From positions 223,170 to 287,169 of the forward strand of contig NZ_AYPQ01000004.1 of NCBI RefSeq assembly GCF_000633635.1: DNA of 64,000 nucleotides. Direction: 5' to 3'. This document shows positions 46,478 to 56,553 of this stretch, piece after piece (the first letter of the stretch is position 1; each line of letters begins with the position of its first letter). The notes beneath the pieces are model-generated. The model searched no databases. It was not told the DNA's origin and worked only from the letters and a program-made list of their open reading frames with translations. Both the position numbers and the translations under genes were made by a program. The DNA comes from Enterococcus crotali (GTDB taxonomy: Bacteria; Bacillota; Bacilli; Lactobacillales; Enterococcaceae).

Positions 46478-48640
46478 ATGGACGTTAAAACAATCATGGG
46501 AAAAATAAAATCTGGTTTTCAAAGCTTTTGGGCTTGGATCAAACCGTATCTTGTTCGTTTTCACCATTGGCGGAAGCGAATTTGGAAAAAATATCAAATC
46601 AATAAAATTATCTTGCTTTTAGGTATGGTCGTTGTTTTAGTAACCAGCATTTATTTATTTACATTAGCTAAATCAGCGAATGTTGGAGCGTTGAAAAAGG
46701 GGCTGGAGGAATCTACCGTTATTTATGATAAAAATGGTGATGAAGCAGGAAAGCTGTTTGGTCAAAAAGGAACCTTTGTGACTATAGATCAAATTTCGCC
46801 ATATGTTAAAGATGCCTTGATCTCAACGGAAGATCGGAATTTTGAGACCCATCATGGTTATGATATCAAAGGACTGTTACGTGCAGTGGTTGGGAAGCTG
46901 AGCTTTGGCATGATTGGCGGCGGCGGTGGCGGTAGTACGATTACACAGCAACTAGCTAAAAATGCCTACCTCACACAAGAGCAAACGATGACACGAAAGG
47001 CCAGAGAGCTATTTTTAGCGATCGAAATCGAAAAAAAATACGATAAACAGCAGATTCTAGAAATGTATCTCAACAATTCATACTTCGGTAACGGAGTTTG
47101 GGGAATCGAAGACGCGTCACATAAATATTTTGCTGTTAGCGCAAGTGAACTTTCAGTCGGTCAAGCAGCAACCTTAGTCGGGATGTTGAAAGGACCTGGG
47201 ATTTATAACCCGATAGACTATGTTGAAAATGCTGTGAATCGCCGTAATACAGTTTTACAGTTGATGGTAGATAATGGCAAACTTTCTCAAGGTGAAGCCG
47301 ATGCTCAAGCAAATGTTGACATGGGCAGTATGCTGATTGACAATTATTCTGATCAAAATTCAGATTACAGATACCCATATTACTTCGATGCGGTCATCGA
47401 TGAAGCGGTCAACAAGTATGGCTTAAAAGAAGAGGATCTTTTGAATAAAGGCTACAAAATCTATACAGCATTAGATCAAAATTATCAAAAGGCGATGGAA
47501 CAAACCTATGCGAATGATGCATTATTTCCACCAAATGCAGAAGATGGTGCAATGGTTCAAAGCGGCTCGGTTGCACTTGATCCAAAAACTGGAGGCGTTC
47601 AAGGGGTTGTGGGCGGTCGTGGAGAGCACGTATATCGCGGGTTTAACTTCGCAACGCAAACCAAACGTTCACCAGGTTCATCTTTGAAACCAATTTCGGT
47701 TTATACACCGGCCTTAGAGTCTGGAATGAAACCAAATAGTATTTTAGAAGACAAACCGCAAGATTACTATCCTGCTGAAAACTATAGTCGGACGAATAGC
47801 GGTGAAGTACCGATGTATCAAGCATTAGGGGAGAGCTTGAATTTACCTGCCGTTTGGACATTGCATAAAATTGGTTTAGATAAAGGCTTTGATAAAACAG
47901 AAAAATTCGGTATTCCTCTGGCAAAAGAAGATAAATATTATGGACTAGCTCTTGGTGGTTTGAAAACAGGAGTCTCGCCATTGACGATGGCAAATGCTTA
48001 TAGTGCTTTTGCTAACGGTGGTGTTCAGTCTGAGGCTCATCTAATCACAAAAATCGTCGATTCTACAGGAGCTGTGATCGAGGATAATACGAATGCCAAA
48101 ACAAAACAGATCATCACAAAAGATACCGCAGATCAAATGACAAGCATGCTTTTAGGCGTATTTAGCTCAGGAACTGGGATCAACGCTGATCCAGCAGGTT
48201 ACGTCATGGCTGGTAAAACAGGAACGACAGAAACGAACTTTGATACAGATAAAACCAATGACCAATGGGTGGTCGGCTACACACCAGATGTAGTGGTCGC
48301 AACATGGTTAGGGTTTGAACAAACGAGTGAAAGTCATTATCTACAAGGCAGCAGTGCGACACATGCATCAACTGTTTTCAGTAGCCAAACCCAAGGGATT
48401 TTACCTTATACAGCACAAACGCCGTTTACAGTAGCGGATGCTTATGCAACAGGCGGCATCGTACAGCCGGCAGGAGAGGTTACAACACCTGGGAATAATG
48501 ATGCCTGGAAAGATAGCGTCAAAGATATTGGTGGTCAAGTCAAAGAAGGCGCCAAAGATATCGGCGGCAAAATCAAAGAAGGCTGGGATAAAACAAAAAC
48601 TGGTTTGAAAGACTTCTTTGGTGGTTTGACTGGACAATAA
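46478..48640 (+). CDS. pbp2A: Class A penicillin-binding protein (glycosyltransferase/transpeptidase)
   Basis: Polymerises and cross-links peptidoglycan. 720 residues: cytosolic start, one membrane anchor near 45-65, a GT51 domain with EDRNFETHHG and GGSTITQQLAKNAYL, and a transpeptidase domain with S401-S-L-K404, SLNLPA (SxN) and K580-TGT. The C-terminal 45 residues repeat KDIGG(Q/K)(V/I)KEG, a charged tail. Resembles E. faecalis Pbp2A, which also lies near an EfEndo18A gene. Confidence 0.88.
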   Translation: MDVKTIMGKIKSGFQSFWAWIKPYLVRFHHWRKRIWKKYQINKIILLLGMVVVLVTSIYLFTLAKSANVGALKKGLEESTVIYDKNGDEAGKLFGQKGTFVTIDQISPYVKDALISTEDRNFETHHGYDIKGLLRAVVGKLSFGMIGGGGGGSTITQQLAKNAYLTQEQTMTRKARELFLAIEIEKKYDKQQILEMYLNNSYFGNGVWGIEDASHKYFAVSASELSVGQAATLVGMLKGPGIYNPIDYVENAVNRRNTVLQLMVDNGKLSQGEADAQANVDMGSMLIDNYSDQNSDYRYPYYFDAVIDEAVNKYGLKEEDLLNKGYKIYTALDQNYQKAMEQTYANDALFPPNAEDGAMVQSGSVALDPKTGGVQGVVGGRGEHVYRGFNFATQTKRSPGSSLKPISVYTPALESGMKPNSILEDKPQDYYPAENYSRTNSGEVPMYQALGESLNLPAVWTLHKIGLDKGFDKTEKFGIPLAKEDKYYGLALGGLKTGVSPLTMANAYSAFANGGVQSEAHLITKIVDSTGAVIEDNTNAKTKQIITKDTADQMTSMLLGVFSSGTGINADPAGYVMAGKTGTTETNFDTDKTNDQWVVGYTPDVVVATWLGFEQTSESHYLQGSSATHASTVFSSQTQGILPYTAQTPFTVADAYATGGIVQPAGEVTTPGNNDAWKDSVKDIGGQVKEGAKDIGGKIKEGWDKTKTGLKDFFGGLTGQ

Positions 48641-48708
48641 TCAGTTTGAAAACGAATCAAAGAATGGTACAATCAAAGAGAAGAATTTATAGAAATGAGG
48701 GAGATTGA

Positions 48709-49050
48709 ATGAGCAATATTTATGATACAGCCAATCAAGTAGAACGCGAAATCCGTGAAATGGAAGAATTTAAAGCGTTGGAACAAGCCTATGCTGAAGT
48801 AAAAGCAGATGAAGAAGCGTATAAATTGTTTAAAGAGTTCCAAACGTTCCAACAAGGATTACAAGAAAAACAAATGCGTGGTGAAGAATTCTCAGAAGAA
48901 GACGCTGAAAAAGCGCAAGCTTTAGCAACTGAGGTTCAAAAAGCAGAAGTTATCAATCAATTGATGCAAAAAGAACAAGCTTTCAGCTTGATCGTAAATG
49001 ATTTAAATCGCATTATCATGACACCGATTCGTGATTTGTATAACGACTAA
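48709..49050 (+). CDS. YlbF/YmcA-family protein
   Basis: 113 residues, almost wholly alpha-helical and acidic, with the YlbF-family pattern [19 protein letters not shown] and a C-terminal [15 protein letters not shown]. In Bacillus, YlbF with YmcA and YaaT steers RNase Y maturation of mRNAs and competence/biofilm entry. GAGGGAG precedes the start; it follows pbp2A and ends at a strong terminator. Confidence 0.85.
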   Translation: MSNIYDTANQVEREIREMEEFKALEQAYAEVKADEEAYKLFKEFQTFQQGLQEKQMRGEEFSEEDAEKAQALATEVQKAEVINQLMQKEQAFSLIVNDLNRIIMTPIRDLYND

Positions 49051-49068
49051 AAAAAAGGATTAATAAAT

Positions 49069-49126
49069 CAACCTTCAAACGGCCCGATAAAAGTTCATCT
49101 TTTTAGGCTGTTTGAAGGTTGTTTTC
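49069..49126 (+). terminator. Intrinsic terminator after the YlbF gene
   Basis: CAACCTTCAAAC (49069-49080) pairs with GTTTGAAGGTTG (49110-49121), then TTTTC. The following 250 bases up to 49374 hold TATAAT near 49309 but no gene. Confidence 0.85.
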
Positions 49127-49374
49127 TTACATAAAATACTTATATAAAGATCTATTTAGAAAGAACTGAAATCAGACTCTTTCTTTTTTTTGCAAATGAT
49201 CATAAATAGAAAAAATAATAAAAGAAATTAGCCTAATATAGTGTTTAGGTTTTCGATAATCTTCTTCAAGAGTGAGAAAGATGAAAACATTCTTCTCTTT
49301 TGGCTGTATATAATTAAGATGTAAAATCTATAAAAAAACAAAATTATTTTTAAATAAAAGAGGTGATTCATTAA

Positions 49375-50912
49375 ATGAGATTGTTTTTAGATGAGATTTA
49401 TGATCGTAGAATTAAAGTTTTGAGTTATATCAATGGTAGCAGAAAGGCAGTTACAATAACAGAAATAGCTGAAGCAACAGGACTAGCCAAAAGAACCGTA
49501 TCGATTTTTGTCAAGCAATTTGAACAAGAATTAGATTTGTCAAAAGGTATCTTTAAAGTGCATTATGCTGGACAAATAATCAAGTATGTCTCTGCAAGCA
49601 ACATTGATTTGAATAGTATTGGCAGTGAGTTTTTATTACAATCTACCATCTATAAAATTGTTAGACATGTTTTTTTGTATGACGGAATAGATGTTAAAAA
49701 GTTTTGTGAGACAGAATTTATCAGTGCAGCAACATTTTCAAGATATAGAAAGAAATTAAAAGATATTTTACATACATGCGGTCTAAATTTATCAAGGGAA
49801 AACAAAATTGTTGGGGAAGAATTACGAATTAGGAACTTTCTCTTTCTTTTTTTTACAAATGCCTCTAATTTTTGGCTGTTTAATCAGCAGGAATATAAAG
49901 AAATGAGTACGTATTTTGCCAAACATCTTGACGAATGGGAAGAGCTGAATAGTATTAAGCAATTAAAATTCAGTTTAATAATCTATATCAGCGCTGTTCG
50001 TTCCAGTCAAAAACACTTCTTCGATAATGAAACCTTGATCAAATTAGCACAAAAACGAATACAAGAACCGAGAGTAAAAGTTTTATTCGATTATTTTTCA
50101 CTAAAAAAAATAAAAATAGTGAACAAATTTGGGCTGAAATAAGTGGAACACAATTTTTCTTTTACAAAGAACATATTTTTAATGAGCCGCTAGAGTTGGA
50201 AGGCTATGAAGAGTATTTTTCACAAGAGAATTTCTCTTTTGTTCAACATAGTAAACAATTTACTTGTAAGATTTTATCTCAATTTTTTAACGAATTCACT
50301 GATTTGAATTTGTATTTAAGTATTCGTAAAGAGATTGATCTACTTCATCTGATTATAAATACCTGTTTTATTGATCGTAACATTTTTTATTATATTTATG
50401 ATAAAGAAAACTTTTTTTATGCGGATCAGTTAGAAACTGACATAAAAGAGAAGGTAAAAAAGATCATCAATGAACTCAGAGTAACGGAATACAATGAGTA
50501 TTACCGAAAAATACCTGATTATATTGATCAGGATAGCTTTCAAGATTATGCCTATCTGATTGTCTACACTTTGTTGACTAGGTTTCAGAAAGTAGAATTC
50601 CCTCCAGTAAGAGTGTTCGTTCAAAATACCAAAATTTTTGCTAGTGATTTACTAGAAGAAAAAATCAACTTGCTCTTTGGCAATAGGGTTACAAGCGTGG
50701 ATACAACAATGTCTAATGCAGATATCATTGTCACCGACACAAGTGTACTCGATGCCAAAGCTGATTTTGAACAAACATATGTAGCAACCTTCTCGGATTT
50801 TTCAGATTTCTCTTCTTTAGTAGAAGTTATTCAGGATAAATTACTGGAAAAATATGATCAAAGAATCATGTATTACCAAAAAGCTAGCGATAAGGAGCTA
50901 AGCAAAATTTGA
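49375..50912 (+). pseudogene. Mga-like regulator of the WxL locus, frameshifted
   Basis: N-terminal helix-turn-helix (TITEIAEATGLAKRTVSIFV), a second Mga-type domain, and a C-terminal EIIB-like domain (FVQNTKIFASDLLEEKINLLFG). The frame breaks in the run of eight A at 50103-50110; nine A would read LKKNKNSEQIWAEISG and give one 512-residue protein, close to its convergent relative at 50898-52421. Mga/AtxA-type regulators link surface-protein expression to sugar PTS state; here it borders the WxL genes. AGAGGTG precedes the start. Confidence 0.78.
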
Positions 50913-52421
50913 ATACAGATGTTTACTGATAAATAAAATCAATTCTTGCCACACATGAGTATTGTAAGGATATTCAAAATAGAAAAAAGTATTTGAACGT
51001 TCAACATCGTGCAGCTCATGCTCAAAAGCATCAGAAATAATAATATCCGCAGCATGTTCATCAAATGTAAATTCAAGCGTATCTTTTCCAAAAATGATCG
51101 ATAAATTATTTTTGATCAAATCATACCCATAGCTTGTTTTTGAATACTGGATCAGGATATTCAATTTTTGATGCTTAGTGGCATTTGTCAAAGCTACATG
51201 CAGCAATTTAGTCAGGTACTGGATCAAAGTAGAATCCTTATCGATCGTAGGGAAAAGCTCCTGTTGTAACTGCTCATAAGCGAATTGAGTCAATGCCTCT
51301 TTGTGGACAGCGAATAAAGGATCCGGTGTTTTATCAACCAAAGGCAATTCATCCGCAAGTTGCGAGAAAGGTGCGTGAATACCAAAAAATTGAATATAGA
51401 GTAAGTTAAATAAGATATGGTAATAATTTGAAACATACCGCTCTTCAGTCAATGTAATCTTGAAAGTGGTTAGGAATGAGTTTAAAAAGGTCGACGTAAA
51501 ATTGGTAAGCGGCAGCTTAGAAGCAATCAATGTATCAACAATTTTTAGCTTATCTTCCATTGAATCAATATTGGCTATATAAAAACGGGCTAAAAAGCCA
51601 AAATAGGCTTCTTCTTGATGAATTTGCTGCTGTGACACATGATTTTTATAAAGCAAATCTTTGATTTCAGCAGGAAAAGTAACAGGAGACACTTCTTCAA
51701 ATAAATCTAAGTAAGCTAAAAAATCTTCAGAAATAGCAACAAATCTTTTGCGATAAATCATTTGCCAGTATGTAAGACTTTGATAATAAGAGAGTCTGAT
51801 TTTTTGAGATGGAGGCAGTAAGTTATTTTTGATTGGAGCAGGTAGCTCACAAAATAGCTTAGGTGCGCGAAAGAACGGCCATTCGATCCCTTTGAAAATG
51901 GACCAGTAACTATAGAACAAAACCATTCGCAAGTTTTTTTCGTTTCCTTGGAAATTTGTTTGACTACTTTCGGCAGAAAAGCCAACGCTAACACCAAACG
52001 GTTTTAAAAGTTCATTTGAGATTTTTAAGTTTTTATATGTATGGGAAAGACTTAAGTTAACTTCTTGTGCTAAAGACTCAGCACTGCTGTAATACCGATA
52101 TGTAACGGCATGGAGAACAGAGAATTGCTGAGATTTTTTTATGTAATGAAGATGCATCTTATCGATGACATAACTAATATCTATAGAAGGATCAATAGAT
52201 ATGGCATAACAACTATTCGTTTTTTTTAGCATAACGGACTGATTTTCAAAAAGAAGGGTCAAATCTTCGGCTAGCTGCTGCTGATAACGATAAACTGTAT
52301 GAATCGAAATGTCTAGATGAGCCATAATTTCATGAGCAGTCATCCCGTGTTCACTATAAATCAACTGTTTAAGCAACTCAAACTGTTGCTTTTCAATGTG
52401 TTTCATAAAGAGATTTTTCAT
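50898..52421 (-). CDS. Mga-like regulator
   Basis: 507 residues with HTH regions near the N-terminus (MTAHEIMAHLDISIHTVYRYQ and SAESLAQEVNLSLSHTYKNL) and a C-terminal EIIB-like fold (KLNILIQYSKTSYGYDLIKNN). It overlaps the end of the other Mga-like gene by 15 bases, tail to tail. Sequence similarity between the two is low apart from architecture. Likely controls virulence-like or surface genes, with the WxL cluster the obvious target; no target site was recognised. Confidence 0.75.
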   Translation of the reverse strand: MKNLFMKHIEKQQFELLKQLIYSEHGMTAHEIMAHLDISIHTVYRYQQQLAEDLTLLFENQSVMLKKTNSCYAISIDPSIDISYVIDKMHLHYIKKSQQFSVLHAVTYRYYSSAESLAQEVNLSLSHTYKNLKISNELLKPFGVSVGFSAESSQTNFQGNEKNLRMVLFYSYWSIFKGIEWPFFRAPKLFCELPAPIKNNLLPPSQKIRLSYYQSLTYWQMIYRKRFVAISEDFLAYLDLFEEVSPVTFPAEIKDLLYKNHVSQQQIHQEEAYFGFLARFYIANIDSMEDKLKIVDTLIASKLPLTNFTSTFLNSFLTTFKITLTEERYVSNYYHILFNLLYIQFFGIHAPFSQLADELPLVDKTPDPLFAVHKEALTQFAYEQLQQELFPTIDKDSTLIQYLTKLLHVALTNATKHQKLNILIQYSKTSYGYDLIKNNLSIIFGKDTLEFTFDEHAADIIISDAFEHELHDVERSNTFFYFEYPYNTHVWQELILFISKHLYSNFA

Positions 52422-52578
52422 AACTATTGCCCCTTAGTGTTTGGATGTAATGCTTTTTTATTTCAATAAAATCATTGCACTTTGAGTAAAGTGAAAAAAA
52501 TAAGCAGGAAAATTAAGGTATACTTTTTATATAAATTATAACAAAAAAATATAAAAACAAAAAGAAAGGAGTAATTCA

Positions 52579-53262
52579 ATGGCTAACATAGGTGTTTTAA
52601 AAGGCAAGGACGATGAAAAAATGGAGAAATACATAAAAAAATTATCGGATAATAAACATAAAATTATATTATTAGATGATTTTGATGGAATGAAGCATGC
52701 AACTGAAAAGCTTCAAGGCATCATAGCCTTTGAAAATGAGTTAAGTGATTTAAATAAAATCTGTGAATTAATTTTAAACATGAAGGAAAATTCTGATTGC
52801 TATATTTGGATTATTTCAACGGCAACAAAAGAGATTGGCAAGATGGTTTACCTACAATTAGGTGCGGACATGGTCTTCGCAAACGAAACGAAGGTAGAGG
52901 AGATTCAACTTGTTATTCATAATATGCTGTCACGAGTAGCGCAAGTGATCGAGCCTGTAGTAGAGCAAGAAACAGCAGCACTTCAAATGATCCATAGTAA
53001 TTTTAGTGCATTGCTTGAAGGTGGAAAAGAAGTTCCTTTAACACGTTTGGAATTCCAAATACTTGATCTACTTCATAAAAAACCAAAAGTAGCAGTCACG
53101 TATCAAGAATTATATCGAGAACTCTATAAAGAAGATGTAGGTGATAAACATTATAGAGTAGCGAATATTATTTTTCATTTGAGGAAAAAGATTGAAGAAG
53201 ACGCTGAAAAACCTAAGTACATTATAACTATTCGCTCTAAAGGGTATATGTTGAATGTATAA
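52579..53262 (+). CDS. OmpR-type winged-helix regulator with a degenerate receiver
   Basis: 227 residues. The C-terminal 95 are a PhoB/OmpR winged helix (PLTRLEFQILDLLHKKPKVA to TIRSKGYMLNV). The first 110 keep the receiver outline (IWIISTATKEIGKMVYLQLGADMVFA matches the LTA...GADDY region) but the phosphoacceptor position reads AFENEL with no Asp. No histidine kinase is nearby. AAAGGAG precedes the start. First plus-strand gene of the WxL block, so probably its local regulator working without phosphorylation. Confidence 0.75.
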   Translation: MANIGVLKGKDDEKMEKYIKKLSDNKHKIILLDDFDGMKHATEKLQGIIAFENELSDLNKICELILNMKENSDCYIWIISTATKEIGKMVYLQLGADMVFANETKVEEIQLVIHNMLSRVAQVIEPVVEQETAALQMIHSNFSALLEGGKEVPLTRLEFQILDLLHKKPKVAVTYQELYRELYKEDVGDKHYRVANIIFHLRKKIEEDAEKPKYIITIRSKGYMLNV

Positions 53263-53404
53263 AGTCAGTGAAGTGTGTGGAAAAGTGAGTGAATAAAAGT
53301 GGAGGTTGTTGGTATTCTCCACATAGAAAACGATAAAAAAATAAGCTGTATCGAATAATAAACAACAGATATTGTTTTAGATATGTAGGAGGATGGAAAT
53401 AAAG

Positions 53405-54040
53405 ATGATAGAAAAAACTATCGAAAAAAGGTCACTAGTCAAAGGGTTATATATCATGCAAGGAGTTTTACTGATTGGGTGGCTTGCATATTTAATTAGT
53501 TTTTATCTGTTTTATAAGGAAGCTTATTTTTATGTAGATAAACGATTGTCGCTGTTTCTTCGGATGCTGTCTTTTTTAAATAGTAATTTTGATGGGGCGT
53601 TTGTTTATTTTGTTTTAAGTTTCTTTTTATTCACATTTACAATGTTATTGGCTTATTTTCTGTTTTTCATAAGCAAGAAAACGAAGAGGCATGAGAAGTT
53701 AAGTTTATTATTCATTTGTCTGGATTTATTTTTGTGTCTATCTTTATTAATCAACGTTAACGGTTTTATCTTTGCTGTCATCCTTATATTAGCGGCAAGT
53801 TTAGTTTATATTATGTTGGTTCTTACCAAGGTTAGTTTGGGTAAAGAAGTGAGTCAATATGAAGAAGGAGACGTCATTGAAATCAAAGGACCATTTGGAA
53901 CAGAAAAAGAAGCACAGGAAGAAGTCATAAGCTTTTTAAAATCATGGAGCAAAGCAAAAGTTGTTTTAGATAAAGATATCTATTTAGATTCAGATAACAA
54001 ATATTATGCTGATATTTTTGTAGAAGCAATCAAAGAATAG
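53405..54040 (+). CDS. Four-helix membrane protein of the WxL locus, function unknown
   Basis: 211 residues from ATG 53405 (AGGAGG 12 bases upstream; ATG 53393 touches that site and is unlikely). Four membrane helices lie between about residues 15 and 145, then a soluble domain of about 65 residues (IEIKGPFGTEKEAQEEVISFL to ADIFVEAIKE) resembling a small alpha/beta fold. No family was recognised. It stands between the regulator and the first DUF916 gene with short gaps, so it probably belongs to the surface system. Confidence 0.65.
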   Translation: MIEKTIEKRSLVKGLYIMQGVLLIGWLAYLISFYLFYKEAYFYVDKRLSLFLRMLSFLNSNFDGAFVYFVLSFFLFTFTMLLAYFLFFISKKTKRHEKLSLLFICLDLFLCLSLLINVNGFIFAVILILAASLVYIMLVLTKVSLGKEVSQYEEGDVIEIKGPFGTEKEAQEEVISFLKSWSKAKVVLDKDIYLDSDNKYYADIFVEAIKE

Positions 54041-54080
54041 CATCGTAAATTTTTAATGTAAGGAGTAATCAAAATAATAG

Positions 54081-55142
54081 ATGAAAACAAATAAATTTAT
54101 ATGTTTGGTTTTACTGGCAGGGCTGTTTATATTCTTGTTTCCTACTCATTCAATGGCAGAGAGCGAGAACTTAGGCTATTCTGTTCAAGCCATTTTGAAC
54201 GGGAAACAAATCGATCCGACAAAAAGTTATTTCTATGTTCAAACAACACCTGGGGAAGAACAGGAACTAACAGTAATAGTAAAGAGTACTCAAGTTGAAC
54301 CAGTCAATGTGAAAGTTTACGTAGAAGATGCGTTTACTGGGAACAAAGGAACAGTCGAATATACAACAGATAAGAAGTTGTTAGATAAAACCTTATCAGA
54401 CCCTATGAGTTCAATACTTAAAGTAGAAACACCAAGTATGACAGTTGAAAAAGCTGAAGCAAAAGAAGCTAAATTTACTTTAACACCACCAAAAGAGCAT
54501 TATGCAGGTGTAAAAATGGGAACGTTGGTTTTTGAACTAGATGATTCTGATGATAACAGTACCATGGCAAGTCAATTTGCTTATCGAATTGGTATTCTGA
54601 CCTCAGAATCTGGAGAGGATTATGAAAATGCTCAAACATTGAATTTGCTTGATGCCAAATCGTTGCTTTTACGAGGGAAAAAAATGATTTTAGCAACATT
54701 ACAAAATCCAGAACCAAAAGTTCTCTCCAAATTAGCAATCACAGCGGAATTAAAAAATAAGAAAAATCAAAAAGTAATAAAAACAGAAAAGGTCGAGAAC
54801 TATGCTTTGGCACCTAATAGTAAATTTGATTTTGAAATGGACTGGGGAACTTCTGATATAGAAGCGGGGACATATGTTTTAAGTTTGGTCGCTAAAAATA
54901 CTCATGGGGATTGGAGTTTTGAAAAGGAATTTATAATCACAGGTGATCAGGCTAAGAGTATGAATGAAGAAAGCGGATTTAAGATTATAACGCCTTTATG
55001 GATCAAGGTGACGACTATTGTTTGTCTAGTCTTTATGGTCGGTGCAACAGGAGTATTACTATTAAGAAGAAAAAAAATGGAAACAGAGTGGGAGCGAAGA
55101 CGAAAAAGGAAGAAGAGAAAGAAAAAGAAAGAAGGAAAATAA
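54081..55142 (+). CDS. DUF916/DUF3324 WxL-interacting membrane protein 1
   Basis: 353 residues: Sec signal peptide ending near HSMAES, an extracellular DUF916 domain (YFYVQTTPGEEQELTVIVKS; PPKEHYAGVKMGTLVFEL), a DUF3324 domain, a membrane helix (IKVTTIVCLVFMVGATGVLLL) and a strongly basic tail. In Csc/WxL clusters such proteins bind WxL proteins and peptidoglycan and hold the complex at the surface. AGGAG is about 15 bases upstream, rather far. Three bases before the next gene. Confidence 0.85.
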   Translation: MKTNKFICLVLLAGLFIFLFPTHSMAESENLGYSVQAILNGKQIDPTKSYFYVQTTPGEEQELTVIVKSTQVEPVNVKVYVEDAFTGNKGTVEYTTDKKLLDKTLSDPMSSILKVETPSMTVEKAEAKEAKFTLTPPKEHYAGVKMGTLVFELDDSDDNSTMASQFAYRIGILTSESGEDYENAQTLNLLDAKSLLLRGKKMILATLQNPEPKVLSKLAITAELKNKKNQKVIKTEKVENYALAPNSKFDFEMDWGTSDIEAGTYVLSLVAKNTHGDWSFEKEFIITGDQAKSMNEESGFKIITPLWIKVTTIVCLVFMVGATGVLLLRRKKMETEWERRRKRKKRKKKKEGK

Positions 55143-55144
55143 AA

Positions 55145-55468
55145 ATGAGGAAATGTATTGTGGGGTTGTTTTTTCTACTGATGGTAGGTGGTTTGCTTAT
55201 TAGTAAACCAGCTGAAGCAGTAGTTAAATCAGATTTAACAGATGTAGGAATCGTGTTTGAAACGGATACAACTCCAGAAGAACCTTTCGATAAATTACCA
55301 GATACGAATGTACCTTATATTCCTAAACCAATTTCCAATGCTAATGGAAAGTTGCCATCGATGGGGGAATTGGTCACGTCACTTATTTGGACATTCATTG
55401 GTTGTTCCATTCTGATTTTGTTTGTAGGTATCTTTAGTTTGAGAAATATTATGTTAAAAATCGTATAG
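55145..55468 (+). CDS. Small surface protein with degenerate sortase motif (CscD-like)
   Basis: 107 residues: signal peptide ending near PAEA, a short extracellular part, then LPSMGE, a hydrophobic helix (LIWTFIGCSILILFVGIF) and a short basic tail. Position and layout equal the small LPxTG protein (CscD) of WxL clusters, but the sortase motif has Met in place of Thr. It may be a poor sortase substrate, or stay membrane-bound. Overlap-like spacing (3 bases) with the upstream DUF916 gene. Confidence 0.72.
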   Translation: MRKCIVGLFFLLMVGGLLISKPAEAVVKSDLTDVGIVFETDTTPEEPFDKLPDTNVPYIPKPISNANGKLPSMGELVTSLIWTFIGCSILILFVGIFSLRNIMLKIV

Positions 55469-55482
55469 GGAGATTAAAACAA

Positions 55483-55707
55483 ATGATTGATTATTTATGG
55501 CTGTTTATTTTAAGTGGGATTGCGATTATATCGCTACTAGTTTTCTTGATTACTTTGTCAAGAGACACATTTTTAATAAAGAAATTAAGGAAAAAGAAAA
55601 CGAGATTTATACTAAACTTTAGCTTACTATTCACTACATTGACATGTTTAGGATTGATTGTTTATCTATTTTCACTATTGAAGGAACAGATAGAAATCCT
55701 ACAATAG
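55483..55707 (+). CDS. Two-helix small membrane protein, function unknown
   Basis: 74 residues: helix 1 (YLWLFILSGIAIISLLVFLI), a basic loop with KKLRKKKTR, helix 2 (FSLLFTTLTCLGLIVYLFSLL). AGGGAG precedes the start. It is 14 bases after the LPxxG-like gene and shares its transcript. No family was recognised; a helper for assembly of the surface complex is a guess. Confidence 0.6.
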   Translation: MIDYLWLFILSGIAIISLLVFLITLSRDTFLIKKLRKKKTRFILNFSLLFTTLTCLGLIVYLFSLLKEQIEILQ

Positions 55708-55776
55708 GGTTAATGAACAATTTATAACAGTAACTGTCACCAATCTATATCTGTGCTTGTTAAGGATGGTATAAAA

Positions 55777-56553
55777 ATGAAAAAAGCGATTATGGTTACA
55801 TTACTTTCATCAGCAGCATTAATGTTAGTAGCAACTCCAGCTAATGCAGCAGAGAAAGAAACAAAAACTGATGTAGGAGTCAGCTTTATTAGTGATGACC
55901 CAACGGTTGAAGCAGAAGATATGAGACCTTTTAAAAACAACTTAGCTGTTGTTTTTAAACCAAGTAGCTTCCAATTTGGTAATCAAAAGGCTGTTGGCGG
56001 TATTGCAATGTTTGCTAATACTACAGGTGATAATGGTGGAACTATCGGTAATAAACCAACTACAGATAAGAGTCAATACATTGTTGTTAATGATGATAGA
56101 GATTATACACAACAAGGCGTGGATGGCAAGAATTCTCCATGGACTCTAAAAGCTAATCTATCTGAACTGAAAACATCTGATGGTGCTGCAACATTACAAT
56201 CAGCGAAAATAACTATGGCTTTAAATGAGCCTAAGTTATACAACATTGGGGCTGCACTAAATGAGGACGAGACTGATTTTATCGGTAACAAACCTTGGGA
56301 AGAGGGCGCTTTAGAAGCATTGCCTAACGATACAGGTGTTGTAGCTGCATCTACTGTAACTTTAGAAGCTGGTGGTACTACAAAAGCAGATATCTTTACA
56401 AAGAAAGATGCAAATACATTTAGAAAAGGTGTGTCTTCTGTAATTCAAAATGTAAAACTAAATATTGTTGATTCTGATCAGCAAAATCTTGGTGGTAAAT
56501 CATTTACAGGTAAAGTTCATTGGACTTTAAATGACGCTCCAGTATTTAACTAA
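55777..56553 (+). CDS. WxL-domain surface protein, small
   Basis: 258 residues with a Sec signal peptide (cleavage near NANA-AEKE). The WxL domain has its two motifs as W122-T-L and W249-T-L, the latter ten residues from the end. WxL domains bind peptidoglycan non-covalently. Start 55777 follows AAGGATGG by 7 bases; ATG 55753 upstream is not preferred. Likely bound by the DUF916 protein encoded upstream. Confidence 0.9.
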   Translation: MKKAIMVTLLSSAALMLVATPANAAEKETKTDVGVSFISDDPTVEAEDMRPFKNNLAVVFKPSSFQFGNQKAVGGIAMFANTTGDNGGTIGNKPTTDKSQYIVVNDDRDYTQQGVDGKNSPWTLKANLSELKTSDGAATLQSAKITMALNEPKLYNIGAALNEDETDFIGNKPWEEGALEALPNDTGVVAASTVTLEAGGTTKADIFTKKDANTFRKGVSSVIQNVKLNIVDSDQQNLGGKSFTGKVHWTLNDAPVFN

